Assembly: GCF_018449675.1 (NCBI RefSeq)
Contig: NZ_JAAVUZ010000004.1
Location: forward strand, 186,001-250,000
From: Glaciihabitans sp. dw_435
GTDB taxonomy: Bacteria > Actinomycetota > Actinomycetes > Actinomycetales > Microbacteriaceae
DNA: 64,000 bases
Direction of reading: 5' to 3'
Positions 17,535-26,375 of this stretch are shown here, piece by piece. Below the pieces are notes generated by a model, which worked only from the letters and a program-made list of their open reading frames with translations, had not been told where the DNA came from and ran no database searches. The position numbers and the translations under genes were made by a program. Positions within the stretch are counted from its first letter, which is position 1. The number at the start of each line of letters is the position of its first letter.

Positions 17535-18005
17535 TCAGTGCCCGAAGTACCTGCGGTGGTACTCGAACGTCCACCCCACCAGCGCGACGGCGCCGATGGT
17601 GCCGCCGATGATGGCGATCCAGACGCCCACCGCGAGACCCAGGAACATCAGCGCCGCACATCCGGCGAGCACCACGGGCCACCAGCTCCACGGGCTGAAG
17701 AAACCCTGCTCGGCATCGCCGTCATCGATGTTGGCGCTCACGATGTCTTCGGGGAGTTCTGCTCCCTGCGCGCGGTGGGTGCGGCGCAGGTAGAAGGCGA
17801 TGAGGGCCGCCAGAACCGCGGTGAGGAAGAGCCCGATGGTGCCGACCCATTCGATGGGGAGAGCGTATGCACCGCTCACGGACTGGGTGGCAAGCCCCTG
17901 TGCGTCGTAGATCACGTTCCACACGGTGTATGCAATATCGGCGAGGAGAAAGAATCCACTCAGGATCCAGAACAACCGAGCATTAGCTACCACGAGATTT
18001 CCCAC
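17535..18005 (-). CDS. ctaF: Cytochrome c oxidase subunit IV (actinobacterial CtaF type), orphan copy
   Basis: Membrane protein of 156 aa with four helices. It matches the actinobacterial aa3 oxidase subunit IV pattern: ARLFWILSGFFLLADIAYTVW at the N-terminus, a central AFYLRRTHR loop, then the hallmark AEQGFFSPWSWWPVVLAG and a final GWTFEYHRRYFGH. Usual length is ~135-140 aa; the extra residues lie in loop 1-2. The start is GTG 18005, or a second GTG at 17993. No ctaC, ctaD or ctaE lies nearby, so this is an isolated copy. Family assignment is from remembered motifs. Confidence 0.82.
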   Translation of the reverse strand: MGNLVVANARLFWILSGFFLLADIAYTVWNVIYDAQGLATQSVSGAYALPIEWVGTIGLFLTAVLAALIAFYLRRTHRAQGAELPEDIVSANIDDGDAEQGFFSPWSWWPVVLAGCAALMFLGLAVGVWIAIIGGTIGAVALVGWTFEYHRRYFGH

Positions 18006-18165
18006 CCAATTCGCTTGTCGTTTGCCCGTGTCAAAGGCACCATGAGGATTTCGAGCACGACTATTCCACGCCGGTGCGTCGGCGTCGAGCCCCTTGCGCG
18101 ATGAATAATGCGTAAACGACGACGGCGATAACCTCGGGGTAGCCGGTGGCGAGTCCCCGAGCGCC

Positions 18166-18171
18166 TAGGGT
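18166..18171 (+). promoter_or_regulatory. Leaderless-type -10 box (TAGGGT) for the transglycosylase gene
   Basis: TAGGGT ends 7 nt before the GTG at 18179. This favours that start over the in-frame GTG at 18146. Confidence 0.55.
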
Positions 18172-18178
18172 TGAGACA

Positions 18179-19015
18179 GTGACGCCCGCCGCCAAGAAAC
18201 GCACAAAGAAGTCTGCGTCTCGTCACGTGCGCGGCCGGTTCGAGTGGGTGTCCATCCTGGCGATCATCGCCGTCCTCGGCCTGTGTGGCTGGGCGCTCTG
18301 GAATTCCTCCGCCGCCTTCGCTCCGGAAAGCCGCGCATCCGGCGTCGATGCAGACATGGTCGCTCCGCTGGCGGATGCCACGGGACAGGCGCCCGCGTCG
18401 GCCCCCGTCGCCATCACGGACGCCGCGCCCGCGGCATCCGTTCCCGTGGGAATCTCGTCGAGGGTCGCGGCCACCTGGGTGACCCGGGTCGCGAAAGAAA
18501 CGGGGATTCCCCGACGTGCGCTGGAGGCCTACGGTGGGGCGTCGGTGGTGCTTGCAGAGTCGCAACCCGAATGTCACCTGGGATGGACGACCCTTGCGGC
18601 CCTCGGCTTCATCGAGTCCGGCCACGGCACCCACGGGGGAACAACGCTGCTGGCCAGCGGATTCACCAAGACCCGCATCCTCGGCCCGCGCCTGGACGGA
18701 GGAGACTTCGCCCAGGTGCACGACAGTGATCGTGGCGCATGGGATGGCGATACGGAGTGGGACCACGCGGTAGGGCCGCTGCAGTTCATCCCGCAGACCT
18801 GGTCGGCCTGGGGTGCCGACGGCAACGGTGATGGGCTCGCCGATCCGAACCAGATCGATGACGCGGCGTTGGCCGCGGCCAATTACCTGTGCGCCTCGGG
18901 CGACCTGTCGGCACCGAAGACCTGGCGGGCCGCCGTCTTCTCCTACAACCACCTGGAGAAGTACGTGAACGACATTGCGGCGGCGGCCAACCGATACGGC
19001 TCGCTCGCCCGGTAG
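18179..19015 (+). CDS. Membrane-anchored lytic transglycosylase
   Basis: Peptidoglycan lytic transglycosylase of 278 aa. A basic N-terminus (TPAAKKRTKKSASR) and one helix (residues ~23-42) anchor it, an Ala/Pro linker follows, and the SLT/MltB-like domain starts near residue 95. The catalytic Glu is E146 in GFIESGHGTHGG. GPLQFIPQTWSAWGADGNGDG and NYLCASGDL are typical of actinobacterial MltB-like enzymes that cut glycan strands during growth. It is a single gene with a leaderless promoter. Confidence 0.87.
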   Translation: MTPAAKKRTKKSASRHVRGRFEWVSILAIIAVLGLCGWALWNSSAAFAPESRASGVDADMVAPLADATGQAPASAPVAITDAAPAASVPVGISSRVAATWVTRVAKETGIPRRALEAYGGASVVLAESQPECHLGWTTLAALGFIESGHGTHGGTTLLASGFTKTRILGPRLDGGDFAQVHDSDRGAWDGDTEWDHAVGPLQFIPQTWSAWGADGNGDGLADPNQIDDAALAAANYLCASGDLSAPKTWRAAVFSYNHLEKYVNDIAAAANRYGSLAR

Positions 19016-19033
19016 CCCACCACGCTGGTTGCG

Positions 19034-19546
19034 CTAGTGAAAGCCTGGCGCTGCCATGTCGCGCGCGAGGCGGGCGAGTGTGAGGTTGAGGGCATCCCTG
19101 TCCTTCGCGCTCCAGTGGGCGAGCGTCGCTTCGAGTTTCGACGAGGAGAACGCCACGATTCGCTCGCCCATCGCCCTGCCTTCCGCGGTGAGCGCCAACA
19201 GAATTCCCCGGTCGTCACTGGGCGATGGCACCCGCACGATCAGGTTGTGATCCTGGAGCCTGTGAGCGATCTTGGTCATGTTCGCCTGCCCCGTGCCGAG
19301 CACGGTTGCGAGGTCTCGTGGACGCATCGCACCGCGCAACGTCAGCTGATTGACGACGAGAAACATCGAGAGCTCATCCACGGGAAAATCGATGGCGGCC
19401 ATCACCTCGCGGCGCACTTCCTGGCTGTCTGCCCAGTGCACGAGGGTCGACAGGGAGACGCGGATGTCAAGGAGGTCCCGTTCGATCACGGGAGTGAGGT
19501 CCACGGAGGTGCTGGTGGCCAACTGGTCCTTGTGCGGTCTCGCCAC
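19034..19546 (-). CDS. MarR-family regulator of the glycosidase locus
   Basis: Winged-helix repressor of 170 aa. Helix-turn-helix residues include LTLRGAMRPRDLATVLGTGQANMTKI (pattern: RPRDLATVLG, then HRLQDHNLI) and the wing SPSDDRGILLALT. The GTG at 19546 is used because gaagg stands ~7 nt upstream; the longer frame upstream is intergenic. It lies downstream of the large glycosidase gene on the same strand and probably acts on the divergent glycosidase/MFS promoter region. Confidence 0.85.
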   Translation of the reverse strand: MARPHKDQLATSTSVDLTPVIERDLLDIRVSLSTLVHWADSQEVRREVMAAIDFPVDELSMFLVVNQLTLRGAMRPRDLATVLGTGQANMTKIAHRLQDHNLIVRVPSPSDDRGILLALTAEGRAMGERIVAFSSSKLEATLAHWSAKDRDALNLTLARLARDMAAPGFH

Positions 19547-19565
19547 GATGATCCTTCCCTGGGGA

Positions 19566-19600
19566 CTGCCCGGAGGGAGTCTATTGCCCGCTCCGGGCAG
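19566..19600 (-). terminator. Hairpin between glycosidase and MarR genes
   Basis: A 10-bp perfect stem (ctgcccggag/ctccgggcag) with a 15-nt loop occupies the 61-bp gap after the glycosidase stop. It could attenuate read-through into the MarR gene. Confidence 0.5.
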
Positions 19601-19607
19601 CCCGTGA

Positions 19608-22562
19608 TCAATTCGATTGGCTAGAGCGGATGACCCGAACCGGGCCGAGCAGGCCGTGATCGTGCACCTCGGTCTGCTGCATCCTCGGCTCACCCAACAA
19701 CATCTCCGCGACGACGTCGGGCAACTTGGCGTAGTAACCCCGCGCGAGCAACCGGTTATTGAGCGAACTCGCGACCCGGACCTCGATGGTGTTTTCGCCC
19801 GCGTGCACCAACCCGGTCACGTCCACGACGGGGGAGGACGTGTCGAAACCCACCTCGTCGCCACCGTTGATCCGCACGGACCCAAGACCCCCGCCGGTGG
19901 AGCCGAGGTCCACCGTGTAGCGTGCACCGTCGACCGGATCCCCATTCAGCGTGAATGTTGAACGGTAGCTGCCAACGCCCGACACCTCCGGACCTATCCC
20001 GGCAATGTCCTTCCACGGGCGCAATGCGCCGGTGCCGGCATCCAGCCGTGTCACGGCCGTGAGGGGGCGCACCTCGCGGGATTCATATCCCCGTCCCCGG
20101 TCCTCGGTGATGAGCTGATTCTCTCCCGCGTCCCAGCTGTCCACAGCGATTTGCCACTCGGCAATGTCGGCGACGGTCCCATGCGTTTCGGCAGCCGAAT
20201 CCTTACCATCCGCCGACCGGTCGAGGGTCAGCAGCGCGGTCTCGCCCGGCGCAAGGGTGACGGTGACAATGGTGCGCCCGTCACGGTGCCGCACTCCCTG
20301 CTGCGGCCGCACCTCGCCCGACCAGCCGTTGATGCGGTAGACGGCGCCATTACCTGGCAGCGTCACGTCGACGGTTGTTTCCTCGCCCGTCTCGTAGAGA
20401 AAGTGGTAGAGGTACAAGTGCAACAGTTCACCGTCCTCGCGGAGGTGAGACAACACGTTCGGGTTGTCCCCGACGAACTCGGCGCGCCCCATGACTCCGA
20501 GAGCACGCAGCGCCACGACCGTGTGCGCAGCGTCGTCGATCTCTGACACTGTCGGGAGGGCGAGCAGCTCAGCGATCGTTGCGGCCAGTTCTGCGTCGCG
20601 CCCGTCCAGACCTGGTGTCAGTTCTGCTGCGCGCTCGTGGGAGGTGTAGGTGCGGTTGACGAGCGATTTCAGCTCGCGCGTTCCGTGGACGAGCAGTACT
20701 TTCGTGCCCTCGCGCGCCCAGTCGAGCAACTTGGCCGCGGCGTCGGGATCGAGGGCGTTTTGGAAAACGATGAGCGCTTGGTACCCCGGTCCGCCGGGCT
20801 GGATGAGACCGTCGCCAATCGTGACATCGTCGCGGAGCAGGAGCGTTCCGTCGAAGAACTCGTAGCTCCATCCTGCGTCCTGCATGCCGAGGTCCTGCCA
20901 CCAGTGGTTCTCGCGATCGCGCATCCAAGAGGAGCCGTACGCATCCTCATCGGGCACACGGCGCCCCGCCTCGTCGACGAGCGCGATTCCGGACACGTTG
21001 TCGGTGAAGTGATCGGTGTGCAGGATTCCAACGTCGATTCTGGGGAGTCCCTGACGTAACAGGAACTGGTAACGACCGATCGCTGCATTCCACAGCGGAT
21101 AGAACTCCGACGCAGGCTGCCTGGTGTCGAATCGCTCCGAGAACATGCTCCACATACCCTCGTGGCCCGGCCATTCGGTTACGCCTTCTGCCCCCGCCAT
21201 GCTTGCCCAGCCGTGCAGAACAGTCTTTGTCACCCCCGCCGCAAGTTGCGTTGCGATGATCTGGTCGTAGAACCGATGATCGAGAATGTGGTTCCGCGTG
21301 GTGGCGCCGGTCTCTGACGAGTACTGCTTGCCGAACAGGTGTGCCGGTCCAGCCAGAAGGCGGTAGCCGTCAATCTGGGATCCGAACTCCAGGGACTCTG
21401 TTTCGATTCCGTCAACCTCGGGCCCTGGTCGGGTGAGTTCGAATGGCAGCCCATAGCTAATCTCTGAACGCAAGGTCATTCCGTTGGCGTGGAGGAATTC
21501 CGCGAACGGACGAAGCATGTTCTCGATGTAGAGATCGGTGAGCGTTCGCACGTAGTCGAAGCGAACTTTCTCCACCGTTACCCGCTGGTTCGTCAGCGGG
21601 TCGTGGTGGTACACGGTGCTTGAGGCCATGAACGGGGCGTTACGACTGAGAAAGGGTAGCCAGGTCGTGATGTCGTATCCCCGGCGGGTGCGAAACTCCT
21701 CCGCGATGTGTTCGCCCCAGAACAATCCGCCTGCGCCGTAGGTTGCCAGCTCCAGAGAGTCCATGTACATCTGTGCGCGCGGGTTGCGGGCAATCTGCTC
21801 CCGCAGCGCCGGAGTGAGAACCACGGTGTCCCAGTATTCGATGACGGCGTCGACTCCTGCCCGTTCGAGGTAATTGACAGTCCAGTTGATGGTCGCCGAC
21901 GGTGACGCTGTCTGCCCTGTGCCATGCATCCAGTAGACGAAGAGGCGCCAGGTTCCCGTGCCAGGCGCGGTCCAGTCCAGGCTTCCGTCTGTGACGTCGC
22001 CGGTCAGGTAGATCACCGACTCCGCGTCGAGCACCGTAGCGCTGTCCTCTCCCGGTACTGCCCGGATGGCAACCACGGCGACGAACTGCTGAGTGCGGAT
22101 TTCGCCGCGTTCTCCCGGAACGGTATTTTCGGATGACGCCACTGACAGGTCGATGCGGGGGAGCGGTCCGCTGCGGGAGGTGCCCGCAGCCAATTCCTCG
22201 CTCACCACATCCAGCTCCTTGGCCGCCGCGGGATGATCGGCATCGATGGTCGGCAGGTTCGCGTTGGACCAATTGGTGCCTGATGTGAAGCTCACCGACA
22301 TGTTGCGGCTCGTCGTTTCTTCCACGACGATCTGCGAGTCGTGAACCCACTCCTCCGAACCCCACCCGTAGCGGGCGTGGTCGATTTCGCCCTCGTCCAT
22401 CGCGAGAAATTCCATCCCGCCAAAACCGAGCCGGTGGGCGGTCTCGACCTCGTACCGGAGGGTCTCGTCGGTGTGGAGTCCCTCGGCGAGCCACCAGCGC
22501 AATTCCGGTCGAAACTCGATTGCCGGTGTCGCGATGTTGCGGGCGATGTCGTCAAGCGTCAT
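19608..22562 (-). CDS. Large glycoside hydrolase, GH106 (alpha-L-rhamnosidase)-like
   Basis: Glycosidase of 984 aa without a signal peptide, hence probably cytoplasmic. The N-terminus has EFRPELRWWLAEGL and LGFGGMEFLAMDEG, the opening of the GH106/rhamnosidase-like barrel. The C-terminal ~150 residues look like a galactose-binding beta-sandwich (YRSTFTLNGDPV, TVDLGSTGGGLGSVRING, RGYYAKLPDVVAEML). Length is normal for GH106. A divergent MFS permease and a MarR regulator make this a small sugar or glycoside-use locus. Rhamnoside cleavage is inferred from family; substrate unproven. Confidence 0.78.
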   Translation of the reverse strand: MTLDDIARNIATPAIEFRPELRWWLAEGLHTDETLRYEVETAHRLGFGGMEFLAMDEGEIDHARYGWGSEEWVHDSQIVVEETTSRNMSVSFTSGTNWSNANLPTIDADHPAAAKELDVVSEELAAGTSRSGPLPRIDLSVASSENTVPGERGEIRTQQFVAVVAIRAVPGEDSATVLDAESVIYLTGDVTDGSLDWTAPGTGTWRLFVYWMHGTGQTASPSATINWTVNYLERAGVDAVIEYWDTVVLTPALREQIARNPRAQMYMDSLELATYGAGGLFWGEHIAEEFRTRRGYDITTWLPFLSRNAPFMASSTVYHHDPLTNQRVTVEKVRFDYVRTLTDLYIENMLRPFAEFLHANGMTLRSEISYGLPFELTRPGPEVDGIETESLEFGSQIDGYRLLAGPAHLFGKQYSSETGATTRNHILDHRFYDQIIATQLAAGVTKTVLHGWASMAGAEGVTEWPGHEGMWSMFSERFDTRQPASEFYPLWNAAIGRYQFLLRQGLPRIDVGILHTDHFTDNVSGIALVDEAGRRVPDEDAYGSSWMRDRENHWWQDLGMQDAGWSYEFFDGTLLLRDDVTIGDGLIQPGGPGYQALIVFQNALDPDAAAKLLDWAREGTKVLLVHGTRELKSLVNRTYTSHERAAELTPGLDGRDAELAATIAELLALPTVSEIDDAAHTVVALRALGVMGRAEFVGDNPNVLSHLREDGELLHLYLYHFLYETGEETTVDVTLPGNGAVYRINGWSGEVRPQQGVRHRDGRTIVTVTLAPGETALLTLDRSADGKDSAAETHGTVADIAEWQIAVDSWDAGENQLITEDRGRGYESREVRPLTAVTRLDAGTGALRPWKDIAGIGPEVSGVGSYRSTFTLNGDPVDGARYTVDLGSTGGGLGSVRINGGDEVGFDTSSPVVDVTGLVHAGENTIEVRVASSLNNRLLARGYYAKLPDVVAEMLLGEPRMQQTEVHDHGLLGPVRVIRSSQSN

Positions 22563-22635
22563 GCGATGTTCTCCTTTGAACGGGGTGGCGCACGGGAAAT
22601 CTCTCCGTCGAAGTACTGTCTATCAGAATAAATGC

Positions 22636-22652
22636 AATGTCCTCAAGACAAT
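22636..22652. promoter_or_regulatory. Candidate MarR operator between glycosidase and MFS genes
   Basis: AATGTCCTCAAGACAAT is an imperfect inverted repeat (half-sites AATGTC and GACAAT, 5-bp centre) in the AT-rich divergent intergenic region. Binding by the 19034-19546 MarR protein is inferred. Confidence 0.5.
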
Positions 22653-22780
22653 ATATTTTCTGCCCATTGCTTGCGACGCACACGGCCGCCCGCTAGCGTG
22701 GCGGCACGGTTGAATCCTTTCAATGGATGACACCGACCGCACGTTGCCGTGGGGGAAATCCCACTTCAAAGGAGAAGTTT

Positions 22781-24103
22781 GTGAGTACAATTTCCGCATC
22801 CCGTGAGCCAGGATCCTGGTACATCGCAACCGTTTCTGGCATGGCGTCGTACATCGATTCGGCCTCGATAATAAGCTTCGGCACGGCCGTCGTCATCTAC
22901 CAGACGGCGCTCGGGCTCACGCCAGCGCAGGTGGGGATCGCCTCGGGAGTGCTGACATTCTCGATTGCCATCGGTGCTGTGGTGGGAGGGAGACTTGGCG
23001 ACCGTTATGGGCGTCGCCCGGTCTTCACCGTCACGATGATCCTCATCGCTCTTGGCGCCGTGTCGGCAGTTCTCGCCACAGCCTTCCCGATGTTGCTGGT
23101 GGGTGCCATTCTGATCGGGGTGGGAACGGGCGCCGATCTGCCCGTGTCGCTGGCGACAATCGCCGAAGCCGCAGATGACAGCAACCGCGGTAAATTTCTG
23201 GGATTCTCGAACCTTCTCTGGGTCGCCGGCATCATCGCCGCAAGCATCGGCGCGGCCCTCGTGGGCAACGCCGGCAGAATCGGCGGACAGATTCTCTTCG
23301 CCCACATCGGGCTGGTCGCCGCAATCGTGCTCGTCGCCCGACTGCGCATTCCCGAGTCGGCGACGTGGCTCGCAGCCCGGGCCGACCGTCACGCGGGCGT
23401 CCCGACGATCCGGGCACAGCGAGCGGCTCCCACGCGGCTCCTGCGTCGGCCTTACCTGGTGCCGGTGCTCGCCCTGATCGGTTTCTATACGCTCGTCAAT
23501 CTTGCTGCGAACACCAACGGACAGTTCGGCACGTATTTGCTGGTCAATGTGGCAAAGGTCGATGTCTCCACCGCGGCGCTCCTCGGCCTGGTGTCCATCC
23601 CGGTGCTCATTGCCGGCTACCTCTGGTTCATGCGCATCGCCGACGGGCCCTACCGTTTCTCGTACTTCACCGCCGGCGGCATCGTCTGGGTCGTCGGTCT
23701 GCTGGTGCCGGCGGTCTTTGGTTTCAGTGTGACGAGCTATCTCGTGATGGGCGTCCTGTTTGCACTCGGCAGCTCATTCGCCTTTGAAACGATCATGAAG
23801 GTCTGGGCGCAGGAGTCATTCCCCACTCTCATCCGCTCAACGGCTCAGGGCTCGATCATCGCCGTTGCCCGGGTGGCCGCGGCAATTCTCGCGGCACTCA
23901 CGCCAGGTCTCATCGCCGTGGGTCCTACCGTGCTGTACACGCTGCTGTCCGCGGTGACATTCGTCGGGCTGGCCATAGCGTGGATCGTGTTCCGTCACCG
24001 CAACAACCACAGCGAATTCGCGGTAGAGGGCAACGACAGCCCCACTTCGGCGATTCCCACGCAGTCAGTAGCCGTTTCCTCGGGGCCAGTGCGGGTGCCC
24101 TAA
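22781..24103 (+). CDS. MFS transporter, sugar-porter-like, of the glycosidase locus
   Basis: Twelve-helix major facilitator of 440 aa. Loop 2-3 is GGRLGDRYGRRPVFT and loop 6 carries RIPESATWLAARA, close to the sugar-porter subfamily motif PESPRWL. The GTG at 22781 has a ggagaag ribosome site; an upstream ATG at 22727 would give an unlikely polar extension. It is divergent from the GH106-like gene and likely imports its glycoside or sugar substrate. It ends in a 13-bp perfect hairpin. Confidence 0.87.
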   Translation: MSTISASREPGSWYIATVSGMASYIDSASIISFGTAVVIYQTALGLTPAQVGIASGVLTFSIAIGAVVGGRLGDRYGRRPVFTVTMILIALGAVSAVLATAFPMLLVGAILIGVGTGADLPVSLATIAEAADDSNRGKFLGFSNLLWVAGIIAASIGAALVGNAGRIGGQILFAHIGLVAAIVLVARLRIPESATWLAARADRHAGVPTIRAQRAAPTRLLRRPYLVPVLALIGFYTLVNLAANTNGQFGTYLLVNVAKVDVSTAALLGLVSIPVLIAGYLWFMRIADGPYRFSYFTAGGIVWVVGLLVPAVFGFSVTSYLVMGVLFALGSSFAFETIMKVWAQESFPTLIRSTAQGSIIAVARVAAAILAALTPGLIAVGPTVLYTLLSAVTFVGLAIAWIVFRHRNNHSEFAVEGNDSPTSAIPTQSVAVSSGPVRVP

Positions 24104-24112
24104 CGACACAAC

Positions 24113-24152
24113 GACACTGGGCCAGCTTCCGGTGAGGAACTGGCCCAGTGTC
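24113..24152. terminator. Bidirectional hairpin between convergent MFS genes
   Basis: A 13-bp perfect stem (gacactgggccag/ctggcccagtgtc) with a 14-nt loop starts 9 bp after the upstream stop and lies 22 bp before the stop of the convergent gene. Confidence 0.75.
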
Positions 24153-24174
24153 ATTGGTGCTGGCGGAGTGGGCG

Positions 24175-25641
24175 TTATCCGAGGTGGACGGCGCCTTCTC
24201 CGGCGGTGAAGTCCTCCTTGGAGACCCGCACCATGAACCAACCGATGGGAATGGCGACGATCATCGCGATCGCCGCGGCGATGAAGACGATGGAATAGCC
24301 GTCCACCAGGCCTCCAAACGGGTTCGCCGTGCTGGCGGAGGTGGAGGATGCCACGGCCGAGGTGTACAGCGCGGTGAAGACGGCGATACCGATCGACCCA
24401 CCCACCTGCTGGGCGGCCGTGAGCGCGGCACCGGCTACGCCGGAGTCACGCGGCTGAATGCCCGCCAGCGCGAGGTTCTGCATGGGAACGAACACGAACG
24501 CCGCTCCGATACCGAACAGGATCTGTCCAGGGAGGATCTGCGCGAGGTAGGTTCCGTCGGGCGTCACTCGGCTGAGCAGCAACAGCCCTGCCGCGGACAG
24601 AACGGGGCCGATGGTGATGAGGATGCGCGGGCCGACCTTGCCGATAACGTTCGACAGAATCGCGGCCGTCACGATGATGCTCCCCGCGAAGGGCAGCGAT
24701 GCAACGCCGGATGCCAGCGGTGACATGCCCATGACGATCTGGAAGTGCAGCGTCAGGTAGAGCAGCGCTCCGAGCATCGCGGCACCCTGCAGGATCGCGA
24801 TGAGGAACGTGCCGCCGCGGACCTTGTCGGCGATGATGCGGAGCGGCAGGAGCGGGTTGGCCGCACGTGTCTGCCACCAGAGGAAGAGCGCGACGCCGAC
24901 GGCGCCCAGTGCGAGGAATCCGATGGTGTCCGCACGTCCCCAACCAAGCTCGGCGCGGGAGAAGCCGTAGACGATCGAGCCGAGGCCGAGCGTGATCATC
25001 AGGGTGCCGGGAACGTCGTACCGGGTATCTCCGTCGGCCCGACTCTCCTTCAGGATGAACAGTGCGGCGATGATCGCAATGACGGCGATTGGCACGTTGA
25101 CCAGGAGGCACCAGTTCCACGTGAGGTATTCAGTGAGTACGCCTCCGAGAAGCAGCCCAATGGCGGCTCCCGCTCCGGCGATGGTGCCGAAGATGGCAAA
25201 CGCGCGGGTGCGGTCCGGTCCGGAGGGGAAGGTCACCGTGAGGACCGCCAGTGCCGCGGGGGCGAGCAGCGCGGCGAACACACCCTGGAAGCCGCGGGCG
25301 AGCAGCAGCATTCCGCCGCTCGTGGCCAGGCCACCGATGCCGGAGGCGATGGCGAAGCCGGCCATACCGACGATGAAGGAGCGCTTGCGGCCCCAGAAGT
25401 CGGCGATGCGTCCGCCGAGGAGGAGCAGGGAGCCGAACGCGAGCGCGTAGAGAGTGACCACCCATCCACGCGTGCCGTCGGACATGCCGAGTTCGAGCTG
25501 GGCATCGGGAAGGGCAATGTTCACGATCGTGCCGTCGAGGACGACCATGAGCTGGGAAAGTGCGGCGACGCCGAGGATGATCCAGCGACGGTTGGGGTGT
25601 TCAGCGGCGGACGCGCGGGCGTCACGACGTACATCAGGCAA
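24175..25641 (-). CDS. MFS drug exporter, DHA2 (EmrB/QacA) family
   Basis: Fourteen-helix proton-coupled efflux pump of 488 aa. Motif D1 LDGTIVNIALPDAQ follows helix 1, motif A is GGRIADFWGRKRSF, and motif C GAGAAIGLLLGGVL sits in helix 5. The start is read as TTG at 25641 with ggag 11 nt upstream, because no ATG or GTG fits in frame before helix 1. It is divergent from a TetR repressor with an inverted repeat between, the usual drug-induced arrangement. Substrates unknown. Confidence 0.9.
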   Translation of the reverse strand: MPDVRRDARASAAEHPNRRWIILGVAALSQLMVVLDGTIVNIALPDAQLELGMSDGTRGWVVTLYALAFGSLLLLGGRIADFWGRKRSFIVGMAGFAIASGIGGLATSGGMLLLARGFQGVFAALLAPAALAVLTVTFPSGPDRTRAFAIFGTIAGAGAAIGLLLGGVLTEYLTWNWCLLVNVPIAVIAIIAALFILKESRADGDTRYDVPGTLMITLGLGSIVYGFSRAELGWGRADTIGFLALGAVGVALFLWWQTRAANPLLPLRIIADKVRGGTFLIAILQGAAMLGALLYLTLHFQIVMGMSPLASGVASLPFAGSIIVTAAILSNVIGKVGPRILITIGPVLSAAGLLLLSRVTPDGTYLAQILPGQILFGIGAAFVFVPMQNLALAGIQPRDSGVAGAALTAAQQVGGSIGIAVFTALYTSAVASSTSASTANPFGGLVDGYSIVFIAAAIAMIVAIPIGWFMVRVSKEDFTAGEGAVHLG

Positions 25642-25702
25642 AGAAATGAGAAGCTCCAGGTGAGAGTGGTGCCGGCCTGTTGGTCACGACGGATTCCGTG
25701 AC

Positions 25703-25718
25703 CTAACCAACCGGTTAG
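25703..25718. promoter_or_regulatory. TetR operator between DHA2 exporter and its regulator
   Basis: CTAACC-AACC-GGTTAG is a perfect 6-bp inverted repeat. It lies 6 bp upstream of the TATAGT box (25725-25730) of the regulator gene, so the repressor probably controls both directions. Confidence 0.75.
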
Positions 25719-25736
25719 TATTACTATAGTGGAGTC

Positions 25737-26303
25737 ATGGCTAACCAGGAGATGAACGTCGAGCATCGGATACTGCTGTCCGCTCGCGCCGAGTTTGCCG
25801 AACATGGTCTCGCCGGGGCACGCGTCGATCGCATCGCCAAGGGCGCGAACTCGAGTAAGGAGCGCCTGTACGCCCACTTTGCCGACAAGGTCGCCCTGTT
25901 CCAGGCGGTGCTCAACCTCAACGGCATGGAGTTCTTCGAGGCGGTTTCTCTGAGCCCCGCCGATATCCCCGACTTCGTGGGCCGGGTGTTCGATCACTCG
26001 CTCAGCCATCCCGAGCACCTGCGGATGATGACCTGGGCGCGGCTGGAGGGCTTCAACTTCGATCTCCACTCCGCCGTCATGGAGAGCGAGCGGGCGAAGT
26101 CCGACTCGATCCGTGAAGCGCAGGCGGCAGGACTCGTCGATGCGTCGTGGAAACCGGACGAGCTCATCCCGCTGCTCTTCGGGATCGGCCTCGCGTGGAC
26201 GCAGGCGCCCGGCACCACGGGATCGGCCGAAGCGCCGGCCGTGATCGCCGCGCACAGGGCTGCCGCGGTCGAGGCATCCCGTCGCCTGATCCAGTCCCGC
26301 TGA
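25737..26303 (+). CDS. TetR-family regulator of the DHA2 exporter
   Basis: Repressor of 188 aa. The N-terminal helix-turn-helix spans residues ~8-52 (ILLSARAEFAEHGLAGARVDRIA, then SSKERLYAHFADK). The C-terminal domain (SLSPADIPDFVGRVFDHS onward) resembles a ligand-binding TetR_C. TATAGT ends 6 nt before the ATG, suggesting a leaderless transcript, although ggag also lies in that spacer. Divergence from the exporter and the operator between them support autoregulation and exporter control. Confidence 0.88.
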   Translation: MANQEMNVEHRILLSARAEFAEHGLAGARVDRIAKGANSSKERLYAHFADKVALFQAVLNLNGMEFFEAVSLSPADIPDFVGRVFDHSLSHPEHLRMMTWARLEGFNFDLHSAVMESERAKSDSIREAQAAGLVDASWKPDELIPLLFGIGLAWTQAPGTTGSAEAPAVIAAHRAAAVEASRRLIQSR

Positions 26304-26375
26304 CGCAGGCGTCCAGAAAGGCCCCCGCCCGGCGCGACTAAACTGGGCCCCTGCCACACACCAAGGGGGACCCGC

